This document shows, piece after piece, positions 34,531 through 42,646 of a stretch of DNA of 64,000 nucleotides (position 1 is the first letter of the stretch; each line of letters starts with the position of its first letter). Origin of the DNA: Aphanocapsa sp. GSE-SYN-MK-11-07L (lineage in GTDB: Bacteria > Cyanobacteriota > Cyanobacteriia > Thermosynechococcales > Thermosynechococcaceae); NCBI GenBank assembly GCA_019359715.1, contig JAHHGS010000022.1, positions 62,001-126,000 on the forward strand, given 5' to 3'. The position numbers were made by a program, and so were the translations under genes. Below the pieces are notes generated by a model, which saw only the letters and a list, made by a program, of their open reading frames with translations, searched no databases and had not been told where the DNA came from.

Positions 34531-35781
34531 ATGGGCAAAACCAAAATTTTACTAGCGCAACTCGGTGCCAGGAAGCATTATCAAGAACCCTTATTATTTC
34601 ACCGCTGGGGCATCCTAGATAGAATCTATACCGATTTCTATTCTGGTCACAGTCAACTGGCAAATTCCTTACGGGATCCTAAAATTTATAAGATACTTCC
34701 AAGCTTGCTTAAGAAAATCCTAGATAGGTATGAACCAGGCTTGGAAAATGCAGAAATTATTCATTTTCCTAAATTTGGATATCAAAATACCAGAAAACTG
34801 AAGAATGCTTTGCCTGAAGAACTGTCGCAAATATTTGTTAGTGCGGGGCAAGAGTTTTGTCAACGTATTATTCAGCGTGGACTTGGAAATGCTAACACTA
34901 TCTACGGTTTTAATAGTGCATGTCTTGAGTTATTTAAATATGCAAAAACTCAAAATATCCGATGTATCTTAGATCAAACATTTGTAGATTGGTCACTAGC
35001 ACACCAACTGCTTTTGGAAGAAGAAAAGCGATGGGATGGGTGGTCATTAACTCCCGTTACTGTTAACTATGCTGACATACAATTAATGGAGCGAGAGCAT
35101 GACGAGCAAGACTTAGCTGATCACATTATCTGTGGCTCTACTTTTGTTAAGGACTCGCTAATTGCTAGAAAAGTAGATGAAAGCAAGATATTTGTTGTTC
35201 CCTTAGGTCGCCTAAAAGATGAAAAATCATCACCCTACCAATCGCTTACTAAAACTCCATTAGAGCGTGGAGATGAATTAAGAATATTGTTTGTTGGTTC
35301 AGTCAGCCTGCGAAAAGGGATTCCTTATTTACTTGAAGCCCTCCGCCAGATCAAAAGAGAAATCCCTTTTATTTGTAAAGTTGTTGGTTCGTTGGAAATC
35401 AAGCCTGAGCGAATTGTTGAGTATGGTGATGTGTGCGAATTTCTAGGCAGAATCCCGCGTTCCCAGGTAAAAGACTTGTATACATGGGCAGATGTGTTTG
35501 TTTTGCCTTCTGTTAGTGAAGGTTCAGCTATGGTGACTTATGAAGCAATGAGTATGGGCGTACCAGTTATTACCACCAAAAACTCAGGATCTATTGTCAG
35601 AGATGGTATTGATGGCTTCATTATGTCCATCAATGAAATTTCATCAATTGCAGACAACCTGATTAAAATATATTTAACTACAATAAATAAAGCGGAAAGG
35701 AGAGGTGAAACTCAACAATACTTGGATGATGTATTTAACGAATCAGAAAAAACGCTGCAAAAAATCCTCATTCAACAATAA
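34531..35781 (+). CDS. GT4 glycosyltransferase
   Basis: 416 residues. The N-terminal half is divergent (LAQLGARKHYQEPLLFHRWG), while the C-terminal half is clear GT4: LRILFVGSVSLRKGIPYLLE, then FVLPSVSEGSAMVTYEAMS and GVPVITTKNSG. It is separated from the previous gene by about 207 bases and may have its own promoter. Sugar specificity unknown. Confidence 0.9.
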   Translation: MGKTKILLAQLGARKHYQEPLLFHRWGILDRIYTDFYSGHSQLANSLRDPKIYKILPSLLKKILDRYEPGLENAEIIHFPKFGYQNTRKLKNALPEELSQIFVSAGQEFCQRIIQRGLGNANTIYGFNSACLELFKYAKTQNIRCILDQTFVDWSLAHQLLLEEEKRWDGWSLTPVTVNYADIQLMEREHDEQDLADHIICGSTFVKDSLIARKVDESKIFVVPLGRLKDEKSSPYQSLTKTPLERGDELRILFVGSVSLRKGIPYLLEALRQIKREIPFICKVVGSLEIKPERIVEYGDVCEFLGRIPRSQVKDLYTWADVFVLPSVSEGSAMVTYEAMSMGVPVITTKNSGSIVRDGIDGFIMSINEISSIADNLIKIYLTTINKAERRGETQQYLDDVFNESEKTLQKILIQQ

Positions 35782-35867
35782 AAAGATTTTGAGAGTTTGC
35801 TGCTTGTCTCAAACAATATTATTTGTCTACGAGGAAACCTTATTAAAGTAGAAAAAACAAAACTCTG

Positions 35868-37136
35868 ATGACCACATTCTATCTAGATGTTCTGGTTTTA
35901 AGTTGCTTAGCTTTGTTAAGTTGGGGACTCGTTCATGTTGAACGAGTCTATCAATACCCATTTTTTATGGGTAGTGTATTTACTTCCTTTATACTACCTC
36001 AAGCATTTTCCTTGGTTAGTAATCCTGGACCTGTAACTCCAGATGCTTTAGAGAGAGTTTTAATCGTTTCATGCCTTTGCGTAGCTGCTTGCTGGGTTGG
36101 CTACACAAGAAAACCAAATCTCAAATGGTTGATAAAACTAGACATTCCTATTGATCAGCAAAAATTATTTAGAGCAGGATTAGTGTTGATGGTTCAAGGC
36201 TTATTTTTTAACTATTTATTATCAAATGCAGTCAGCGACCTCGAACCTGGAGCTCAATGGTCAGGACCAGCAACAATATATCTTTTTTTCTCTCAAACTA
36301 TTAATATTGCATTTGCAATTTTCCTTTTACAAATGCTAAAGCATCCAAAGCTTGTCAATATTACTTTAACAATTATCTCAGGCTTTCCCCTCATAAACAG
36401 CGTTCTTGGTGGACGAAGAACACCCACGATAACGCTACTGGTCATTGTAGGAATTTCGTTATTTATGGTGCGAAAAATTTTACCTCCTAGATGGTTAGTT
36501 ACTATAGCCTTACTGCTAATGCTTGTAATCATACCAACATTAGGAGCAATACGTAGTGGTTTTTGGGATTTAGTTTTTAGTGGTAATTGGAGCGTTTTAC
36601 AATCTGCTGTTCAAAGCGCCTTTGAGTTTCAGCAATCAGGCGAAATACTAGAACTTAGAAATGCCGCATTGTTGATGGATGCATCGGAGAAACTTGGTTT
36701 GTATGGATATGGTTCTGGCTGGTGGGATAATATTGTATTCCAATATGTGCCTGCACAAATTGTAGGCCGCGAATTCAAAGAATCCCTTCAATTCAATTTA
36801 CTCAACCCTGAAAAACTTCAAGATCTTTACGGCTATACCTTCCCTGTTGGCACTACATATACAGGAATTGGAGATTCTTTTGTCGAATTTGGTTATTTGG
36901 GATGGATTGTATTTGCTCTGATCGGATATGTTTTCAAACAGTTGTGGATATCTGCTGTTTATCAGGAAAATATTTTTAGCAGGTTTCTCTATATTGGATT
37001 AATTAGTCCAGTAATGTTGGGCATAACTCATGGGATAGGAGTATTCTTGTCAGCCGCAATATTTCAAATATTTTTCTCAACTTTAGCTGCATATTACGCA
37101 AGAGCTAATATTAACTCATCCTATAAAAATATATGA
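35868..37136 (+). CDS. Polytopic membrane protein, Wzy-like oligosaccharide polymerase
   Basis: 422 residues with about ten hydrophobic segments spread over the whole length. GGRRTPTITLLVI in a membrane-edge position and the large extracytoplasmic loop between about 240 and 330 fit O-antigen/oligosaccharide repeat-unit polymerases, which are defined more by topology than by sequence. Its position among glycosyltransferases supports the role of joining repeat units at the periplasmic face. Codon use is AT-rich like the surrounding genes. A different polytopic enzyme, such as a ligase, cannot be excluded. Confidence 0.75.
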   Translation: MTTFYLDVLVLSCLALLSWGLVHVERVYQYPFFMGSVFTSFILPQAFSLVSNPGPVTPDALERVLIVSCLCVAACWVGYTRKPNLKWLIKLDIPIDQQKLFRAGLVLMVQGLFFNYLLSNAVSDLEPGAQWSGPATIYLFFSQTINIAFAIFLLQMLKHPKLVNITLTIISGFPLINSVLGGRRTPTITLLVIVGISLFMVRKILPPRWLVTIALLLMLVIIPTLGAIRSGFWDLVFSGNWSVLQSAVQSAFEFQQSGEILELRNAALLMDASEKLGLYGYGSGWWDNIVFQYVPAQIVGREFKESLQFNLLNPEKLQDLYGYTFPVGTTYTGIGDSFVEFGYLGWIVFALIGYVFKQLWISAVYQENIFSRFLYIGLISPVMLGITHGIGVFLSAAIFQIFFSTLAAYYARANINSSYKNI

Positions 37137-37252
37137 GTACTAGATATTATCTAAGGCATACAAGAGGTATACAGGTAGAATTATTTTTCTGACATCACTT
37201 TAAAAACACCATTCTTGGCTTATCAAAAGATAGTCTCAAACAACAAAAGCAG

Positions 37253-38362
37253 ATGAAGATCCTTAACTTAATTCAATGCCTTAATTTAGGTGGCATGGAA
37301 CAATCATCGTACATTTTGATGGAAGGAACGCAGAGTAGAGGTATTGATTGGCAGGTACAAAGTGTGACGCCTGCAGGTGTTGGGCGCGAAATTATTTCTA
37401 GCCATAAGATACCTATATCAGACAACCTTTATGAAGGCATCTTTGGATATAAATCCTATTGTTCGTTGAATAGTAAGATTTCAAAATTTTCTGGTGACAT
37501 TATTTTAGTAACGGGACCAACGTTGATAAGTTGTTTAAGCGTAAGATCACATTCTGCAAAAAAGATTTTGTCAATACATTTCTGCCATGGTTCTGGATTT
37601 AAAGACATGCTGAAGTGGAAGGCTTTTTATGAATTCATTAAATATGACTACCAAGCAATTATTTTTGCGTCATCTTACATTCTTGAAGAAGCGAGAAAAA
37701 TTGCTCCTCAACTACAAGATAAATTTTATTTGATTGAAAATTCAATCAAACGATGCTCTGCTGTTACTGCTAACGAGAGAGTTAATGCTCGGAAAATGCT
37801 CGACATTCCAGATGACTCTTTCGTTATAGGCAATGCAGGATGGCTCATAGCACGTAAGCGATTTGATATTTTTTTAGAAGTTTGTGCTAGACTTTCTAGC
37901 CCTCACCCTCATTTGCTTTTTCTGATTGCAGGAGATGGTTCTCTACGCGGGGAGCTTGAAGAGTTTGCTACAAAATTAGGAATCAACGATAAGGTAAAAT
38001 GGATAGGGTGGCAAAAGGATTTAAATCCTTTTTACCAGTCTTTAGATCTGCTTCTATTTAATTCAGACTCTGACGCATTGGGGCGTACAATTCTGGAAGC
38101 TTTGGGGTACGGCATACCAGTAGTTGCTTCTATTTTAGAAGGAGGTGCTGATAGCATTTTATTACACCAAGCGAATGGATATTTGATTAGAGAGCATAAT
38201 ATTGATTTACTTACCAAATACTGTCTAGATCTTATTGAAAATCCTCTTATCACTAATCAATTCAGGTATAACTCTATTGAAAAAATTACAAAACAATACA
38301 CTACTGATATTTTTATCCAAAAATATATGAACGTGTTTAACCAAGTGCTTGAAATTAGTTGA
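37253..38362 (+). CDS. GT4 glycosyltransferase
   Basis: 369 residues. MKILNLIQCLNLGGMEQSSY contains the LGGMEQ acceptor-loop motif common to many GT4 enzymes; FVIGNAGWLIARKRFDIFLE opens the second Rossmann domain; FNSDSDALGRTILEALGYGI is the donor-binding segment. The ATG follows about 115 bases of AT-rich spacer after the polymerase. Specific sugar unknown. Confidence 0.9.
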   Translation: MKILNLIQCLNLGGMEQSSYILMEGTQSRGIDWQVQSVTPAGVGREIISSHKIPISDNLYEGIFGYKSYCSLNSKISKFSGDIILVTGPTLISCLSVRSHSAKKILSIHFCHGSGFKDMLKWKAFYEFIKYDYQAIIFASSYILEEARKIAPQLQDKFYLIENSIKRCSAVTANERVNARKMLDIPDDSFVIGNAGWLIARKRFDIFLEVCARLSSPHPHLLFLIAGDGSLRGELEEFATKLGINDKVKWIGWQKDLNPFYQSLDLLLFNSDSDALGRTILEALGYGIPVVASILEGGADSILLHQANGYLIREHNIDLLTKYCLDLIENPLITNQFRYNSIEKITKQYTTDIFIQKYMNVFNQVLEIS

Positions 38363-38417
38363 GATTATTTCTAAGTTAACCTCTTTTGTTATTGTTGCGA
38401 TTCTTTTAGGTAGCCAA

Positions 38418-39560
38418 ATGCACATCGTTGTCATTTTTATCAATATTGGTAGCTATCATGTAACTCGGCTTGAAGCTGCTCATAATGCCTGCAAAAATCT
38501 TGGATGGCGTTTAACTGCTGTCCAGGTTACTGATGATACTCTTGATCATCCGTGGGGAGATTTTAGTCATCACTTAGCTATTCCATTGATAACTTTGCTA
38601 CCTGTTACTTCTCAGCGTTACAACACACGTAAAGACTCGTTTTCCTCTGTTGCCTGTAAAGCCCTAAATGATTGCTTGAGCAAACTACAGCCTGATGCCG
38701 TACTTTTGCCTGGTTGGTCTACTCCTGTTGCTCGGGAGGGATTAAGGTGGTGCCGGAAATTTAATACTTCAGCAATATTAATGTCAGAAACCAAAGAAGA
38801 TGATGCGCCTAGATTTTGGTTAGTGGAAGCACTCAAGTCAAAAATCATTAAGCAATTTGGCGCTGCACTGGTAGGTGGAAAACCTCAAAAACGCTATTTG
38901 ACTAAATTAGGTATGGATAGCAGTTCTATTTTCATGGGCTATGATGTCGTTCGCAACGATTCATTTAATCCTGATAATATTCGATCTCTCCCAGCCCCAG
39001 TTGAAAAGCGTTACTTCTTAGCAATCAACCGTTTTGTGGCAAAGAAGAATCTCAACTTCCTGATTTCAGCTTATGCAGCCTATCAGGAGATTGTAGGTGA
39101 TAGCGCTTGGGATTTGGTGCTTTGTGGAGACGGCGCTCTCCGTCCCAAAATCGAACAACAAATTTCTACCCTTAACTTAGGTGGCCGAGTTCACCTCCCT
39201 GGCTTTCTCAAGGAAGATGAACTCTTGCCCTACTTTGCCCATGCAAGTTGTTTTGTACATGCCAGTAGTCAAGAGCAGTGGGGTTTAGTAGTGAATGAAG
39301 CCATGGCAGCAGGTTTACCAGTTCTTGTTTCTAACCGCTGTGGTTGCTTCGAAGATCTTGTGCTTGATGGTATCACCGGATTTGGTTTTAACCCAGAAAA
39401 CCAGCCAGGGTTGACTCAACTCATGCTAAAAATTAGTTCAGGTAAAGTAGATTTGCAAGCGATGAGTCAAGCTGCTTTGAATTATATCCAAAGATTTTCT
39501 CCAGATCTCTTTGGCAATGGTTTAACTCAGGCAGTTGAATATGCTTTCGCACGCAGCTAA
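38418..39560 (+). CDS. GT4 glycosyltransferase
   Basis: 380 residues from ATG 38418 (MHIVVIFINIGSYHVTRLEA), preferred over a TTG at 38349 that would add a hydrophobic 23-residue extension overlapping the previous gene. The second domain has RYFLAINRFVAKKNLNFLI, and the donor site is SSQEQWGLVVNEAMAAGLPV with the usual Glu pair. Six bases separate it from the next glycosyltransferase gene. Confidence 0.88.
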   Translation: MHIVVIFINIGSYHVTRLEAAHNACKNLGWRLTAVQVTDDTLDHPWGDFSHHLAIPLITLLPVTSQRYNTRKDSFSSVACKALNDCLSKLQPDAVLLPGWSTPVAREGLRWCRKFNTSAILMSETKEDDAPRFWLVEALKSKIIKQFGAALVGGKPQKRYLTKLGMDSSSIFMGYDVVRNDSFNPDNIRSLPAPVEKRYFLAINRFVAKKNLNFLISAYAAYQEIVGDSAWDLVLCGDGALRPKIEQQISTLNLGGRVHLPGFLKEDELLPYFAHASCFVHASSQEQWGLVVNEAMAAGLPVLVSNRCGCFEDLVLDGITGFGFNPENQPGLTQLMLKISSGKVDLQAMSQAALNYIQRFSPDLFGNGLTQAVEYAFARS

Positions 39561-39566
39561 CTATTT

Positions 39567-40757
39567 ATGAAAGTTCTATTAGTGATTCCCGCGATCGGCT
39601 CTGTTTACGGAGGCCCTTCTAAAAGTGTGCTTGAGCTTGCTCAGGCGCTGGGGAGGTTCGGAATTAACGTTGATATTATTACCACCACTGCTAATGGTTC
39701 TACGAGTTTAGATGTTCCAACACAAACCTGGATTGTTGAAAAGTATTACCGCATCCAATACTTTGCCTATTGGGATTTTAAGGACTATAAGTTTAGTTGG
39801 TCATTAACTCGCTGGTTGCTTCTACATGTCACTGATTATGATCTAGTGCATACCAACGCCATATTTTCCTACCCAGTTTTACCAGCGCACTGGGCATGTT
39901 GGTTACGTGAAGTACCTTACATCATGACCCCCCATGGCATGCTAGAGCCCTGGGCGCTAGCCTATAAATCTGGCAAGAAAGGACTTTACTTTTCTTGGTT
40001 TGAAAAGCCTGCTCTTCAACGCGCTAGTGCTATTCAAATGCTGGCATCCTCTGAAGCTAAACGGATTGAGCCCCTGAGGTTGAAAGCTCCACTAGTACTG
40101 ATTCCTAACGGGGTTCATCCCCATGACTTTGAAAAATTACCCAACGCTGAGCTTTTTTATCACAACTATCCTTATATTCGCGACAAGACGCTAATTATTT
40201 TTTTGGGGCGGATCGATCCAAAAAAAGGCATTGATCTACTTTCGGTTGTGTTTGCTAAAGTTCATCAGCGGTTTCCTCAAACGCATCTAGTGATTGCCGG
40301 GCCAGACAATACTGGCTTCTCAAAAACGGCTACGAAATACTTTCTTGATGCAGGATGTCTAGATGCTGTTACCTTTACTGGCATGCTAACAGGCTCTCTT
40401 AAATATGCTGCACTAGCTGCTGCTAGCATTTATGTTGCCCCTTCTTATTCAGAGGGCTTCAGTATATCTGTATTAGAAGGCATGGCTACCAAATTACCCT
40501 GTGTAATTACAACTGGCTGCAACTTTCCCGAAGCGGCAGCAGCTCAAGCAGCGCTAGTTGTGGATATCGATGTAGATAAAATTGCTGAAGCTTTAATCTG
40601 GTGTTTAGAAAATCCTGAGCAGGCTAAAGTAATGGGCGATCGCGCCCAAAAATTGATCCTTGAACACTACACTTGGGAGCAGATCGCCAATAAATTGAAG
40701 GATGTATACACTAGAATTACTAACGAGCACTTGGCTCGCTCATCCCTACAAATTTGA
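39567..40757 (+). CDS. GT4 glycosyltransferase
   Basis: 396 residues. VIPAIGSVYGGPSKSVLELA is the acceptor loop with the GGPSKS motif typical of exopolysaccharide GT4 enzymes; TPHGMLEPWALAYKSGKKG is a strongly conserved family segment; FLGRIDPKKGIDLL opens the C-terminal domain, and PSYSEGFSISVLEGMATKLP is the donor site. It is tightly packed behind the preceding gene. Confidence 0.93.
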   Translation: MKVLLVIPAIGSVYGGPSKSVLELAQALGRFGINVDIITTTANGSTSLDVPTQTWIVEKYYRIQYFAYWDFKDYKFSWSLTRWLLLHVTDYDLVHTNAIFSYPVLPAHWACWLREVPYIMTPHGMLEPWALAYKSGKKGLYFSWFEKPALQRASAIQMLASSEAKRIEPLRLKAPLVLIPNGVHPHDFEKLPNAELFYHNYPYIRDKTLIIFLGRIDPKKGIDLLSVVFAKVHQRFPQTHLVIAGPDNTGFSKTATKYFLDAGCLDAVTFTGMLTGSLKYAALAAASIYVAPSYSEGFSISVLEGMATKLPCVITTGCNFPEAAAAQAALVVDIDVDKIAEALIWCLENPEQAKVMGDRAQKLILEHYTWEQIANKLKDVYTRITNEHLARSSLQI

Positions 40758-40856
40758 TCAGAAACAAAAACCCAAAAAGATTCTACCGTTTCCATCAAAC
40801 TCAATAAATAAGTTTTTTACTGTGTATCTCAGTAACGCCGCTCACAAAAATTGTCC

Positions 40857-41708
40857 ATGATTCTATCTATCATTATTTTGACTCGAAACGAGGCGGCAAA
40901 TCTGCCGACTTGCTTGGCAAGTTTGCAACCACTAAATGCTGAAATTTTTATTGTTGATTCTGGCAGCTCAGATCAAACTGTTGATATTGCCAAGCAAGCT
41001 GGATGTCAAGTTTTCACCCATCCTTGGGAAAACTATGCTAAACAACTTAATTGGGCATTAGGAAATTTGCCGATTTCCAATCCTTGGATTATGAGACTTG
41101 ATGCAGATGAACGCCTCACTCCTGAACTCGTTGAGGAACTGCAAAAGGAGCTACCCAACGCTTCAGGCCAAATTGGAGGTTACCAGGTTAAACGCCGAGT
41201 ATTCTTCATGGGGCGATGGATTCGTCATGGGGGCTACTATCCAACCTGGCTTTTGCGGATTTGGCGCAACGGTATCGGTATTTGTGAAGAACGGTGGATG
41301 GACGAGCATATCATTCTTTCTAGTGGGCGTATCGTCAATTTAAAGCACGATATCATCGACGAAAATCAGAAGGGTCTGACCTTCTGGACAGATAAGCATA
41401 ATCACTATGCCGATCGCGAAGTAAAAGACTTAGTCGGGTTGACACTAGATCAGCCTGACGAACTATTGAGCGAAGAGCAATTTTCTCAAGCTCGGAAAAG
41501 ACGGTGGGTCAAGAAAAATCTCTATGCAAGGTCACCCCTTTTTATCAGAGCTTTTTTCTATTACTTGATGCGTTATGTCATTGGCTTAGGCTTTTTGGAT
41601 GGAATTGAGGGTCTAATCTTTCATTTCTTACAAGGCTTTTGGTATCGTTTTCTGGTTGATGCCAAGATTTATGAGCTGAAGAGAAGAAAAAGCGACTCTT
41701 TGATTTAG
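40857..41708 (+). CDS. GT2 glycosyltransferase (WaaE/KdtX-like)
   Basis: 283-residue inverting enzyme. LSIIILTRNEAANLPTCLAS, then IFIVDSGSSDQTVDIAKQ and MRLDADERLTPELVEEL (DxD), are typical of the WaaE/KdtX branch. FMGRWIRHGGYYPTWLLRIW and a C-terminal amphipathic/hydrophobic part (FFYYLMRYVIGLGFLDG) follow. ATG 40857 was preferred over TTG 40851. It is probably the last glycosyltransferase of the block. Confidence 0.92.
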   Translation: MILSIIILTRNEAANLPTCLASLQPLNAEIFIVDSGSSDQTVDIAKQAGCQVFTHPWENYAKQLNWALGNLPISNPWIMRLDADERLTPELVEELQKELPNASGQIGGYQVKRRVFFMGRWIRHGGYYPTWLLRIWRNGIGICEERWMDEHIILSSGRIVNLKHDIIDENQKGLTFWTDKHNHYADREVKDLVGLTLDQPDELLSEEQFSQARKRRWVKKNLYARSPLFIRAFFYYLMRYVIGLGFLDGIEGLIFHFLQGFWYRFLVDAKIYELKRRKSDSLI

Positions 41709-41842
41709 TAATAATTTAGCAATTAAGTAATTTAATACTTAAAAATCATTATTAAATTAGTTATGAAAAACTTAGTCGATTCATATGCTAAAACAACCAA
41801 ATTTGCCCCTTTGAGACTTTTCATTCCACATTAGGAGATATT

Positions 41843-42514
41843 ATGCAAGGCAAAACTGACTCTTCACATATTAGAGGAGCACTTCTGAAGGTTAACCCAA
41901 AAGATTTCTCACATGAAATAGCATTGACGGATCACAAAATTCACTTTGTAACTCAATACAGTCAAGATAAAGATGTACTAGAAATAGGATGCGTAGCACA
42001 CGATCCTGAAACCTACAAAAGCAAGTATTGGGTACATAAAGCTTTGAAGACGGTTGCTCGAACGCTTGTTGGGATTGATCTCTATGCTGATGGAATTAAG
42101 TATCTTCAAGAGTTGGGTTTTAATGTATTGACCGCAGATGCTCAGCGGTTTGATCTAGGTAAAAAGTTTGATGTCATTGTTGCAGGAGATCTGATTGAAC
42201 ACTTAGATGATTTTAATGGCTTTCTTGAATGTTGCAAGAAACATATGCATGCTGATAGCAAGCTGCTGATATCTACTCCCAACCCTTGGTACTGGCGCCA
42301 CGTTGTTAAAGCTGCATTGAGCAAAGAAATTAGTAATAACCCAGAGCATACATGCTGGTTCTGCCCACGAACTTTACGTCAACTTGTTAATCGTCATGGA
42401 ATGGAAATTGGCGAGATTAGGTTTGGCTCAACTTACTTGCGTGACAAACTGATGCCACTTCCCTCCGGCTGGAAACATACTAGTTTTCACGCAGAAGTTT
42501 TTATTTCTGAATAG
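41843..42514 (+). CDS. Class I SAM-dependent methyltransferase
   Basis: 223 residues. VLEIGCVAHDPETY is motif I (SAM-binding, slightly degenerate), IDLYADGIKYLQELGF motif II, FDVIVAGDLIEHLDDFNGF motif III with the D-L-I-E-H signature, and LLISTPNPWYWRHV the post-III strand. AGGAG precedes the ATG. It may O-methylate a sugar residue; with a Wzt carrying a C-terminal domain in the locus, chain-capping methylation is one possibility, unproven. Confidence 0.88.
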   Translation: MQGKTDSSHIRGALLKVNPKDFSHEIALTDHKIHFVTQYSQDKDVLEIGCVAHDPETYKSKYWVHKALKTVARTLVGIDLYADGIKYLQELGFNVLTADAQRFDLGKKFDVIVAGDLIEHLDDFNGFLECCKKHMHADSKLLISTPNPWYWRHVVKAALSKEISNNPEHTCWFCPRTLRQLVNRHGMEIGEIRFGSTYLRDKLMPLPSGWKHTSFHAEVFISE

Positions 42515-42546
42515 TCCCCTTAGTTTGCGTTGCTTTAAAACTAGAA

Positions 42547-42588
42547 GAGTCGTGAAATAGAGTGCTGCAGCACTCTATTTCACGACTC
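42547..42588. terminator. 42-bp perfect palindrome between convergent genes
   Basis: Uninterrupted perfect palindrome of 42 bases centred on CTGCAG, with 21-base arms beginning GAGTCGTGAAATAGAG. It lies between two convergent stops (42514 plus, 42647 minus), consistent with a bidirectional terminator or a cruciform, though no T tract flanks it. Confidence 0.6.
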
Positions 42589-42646
42589 AGCAGTCAACCA
42601 GATTCATATCAGTGTAAAGAGCGCTGTATAAACCAACAAGTTCTCC

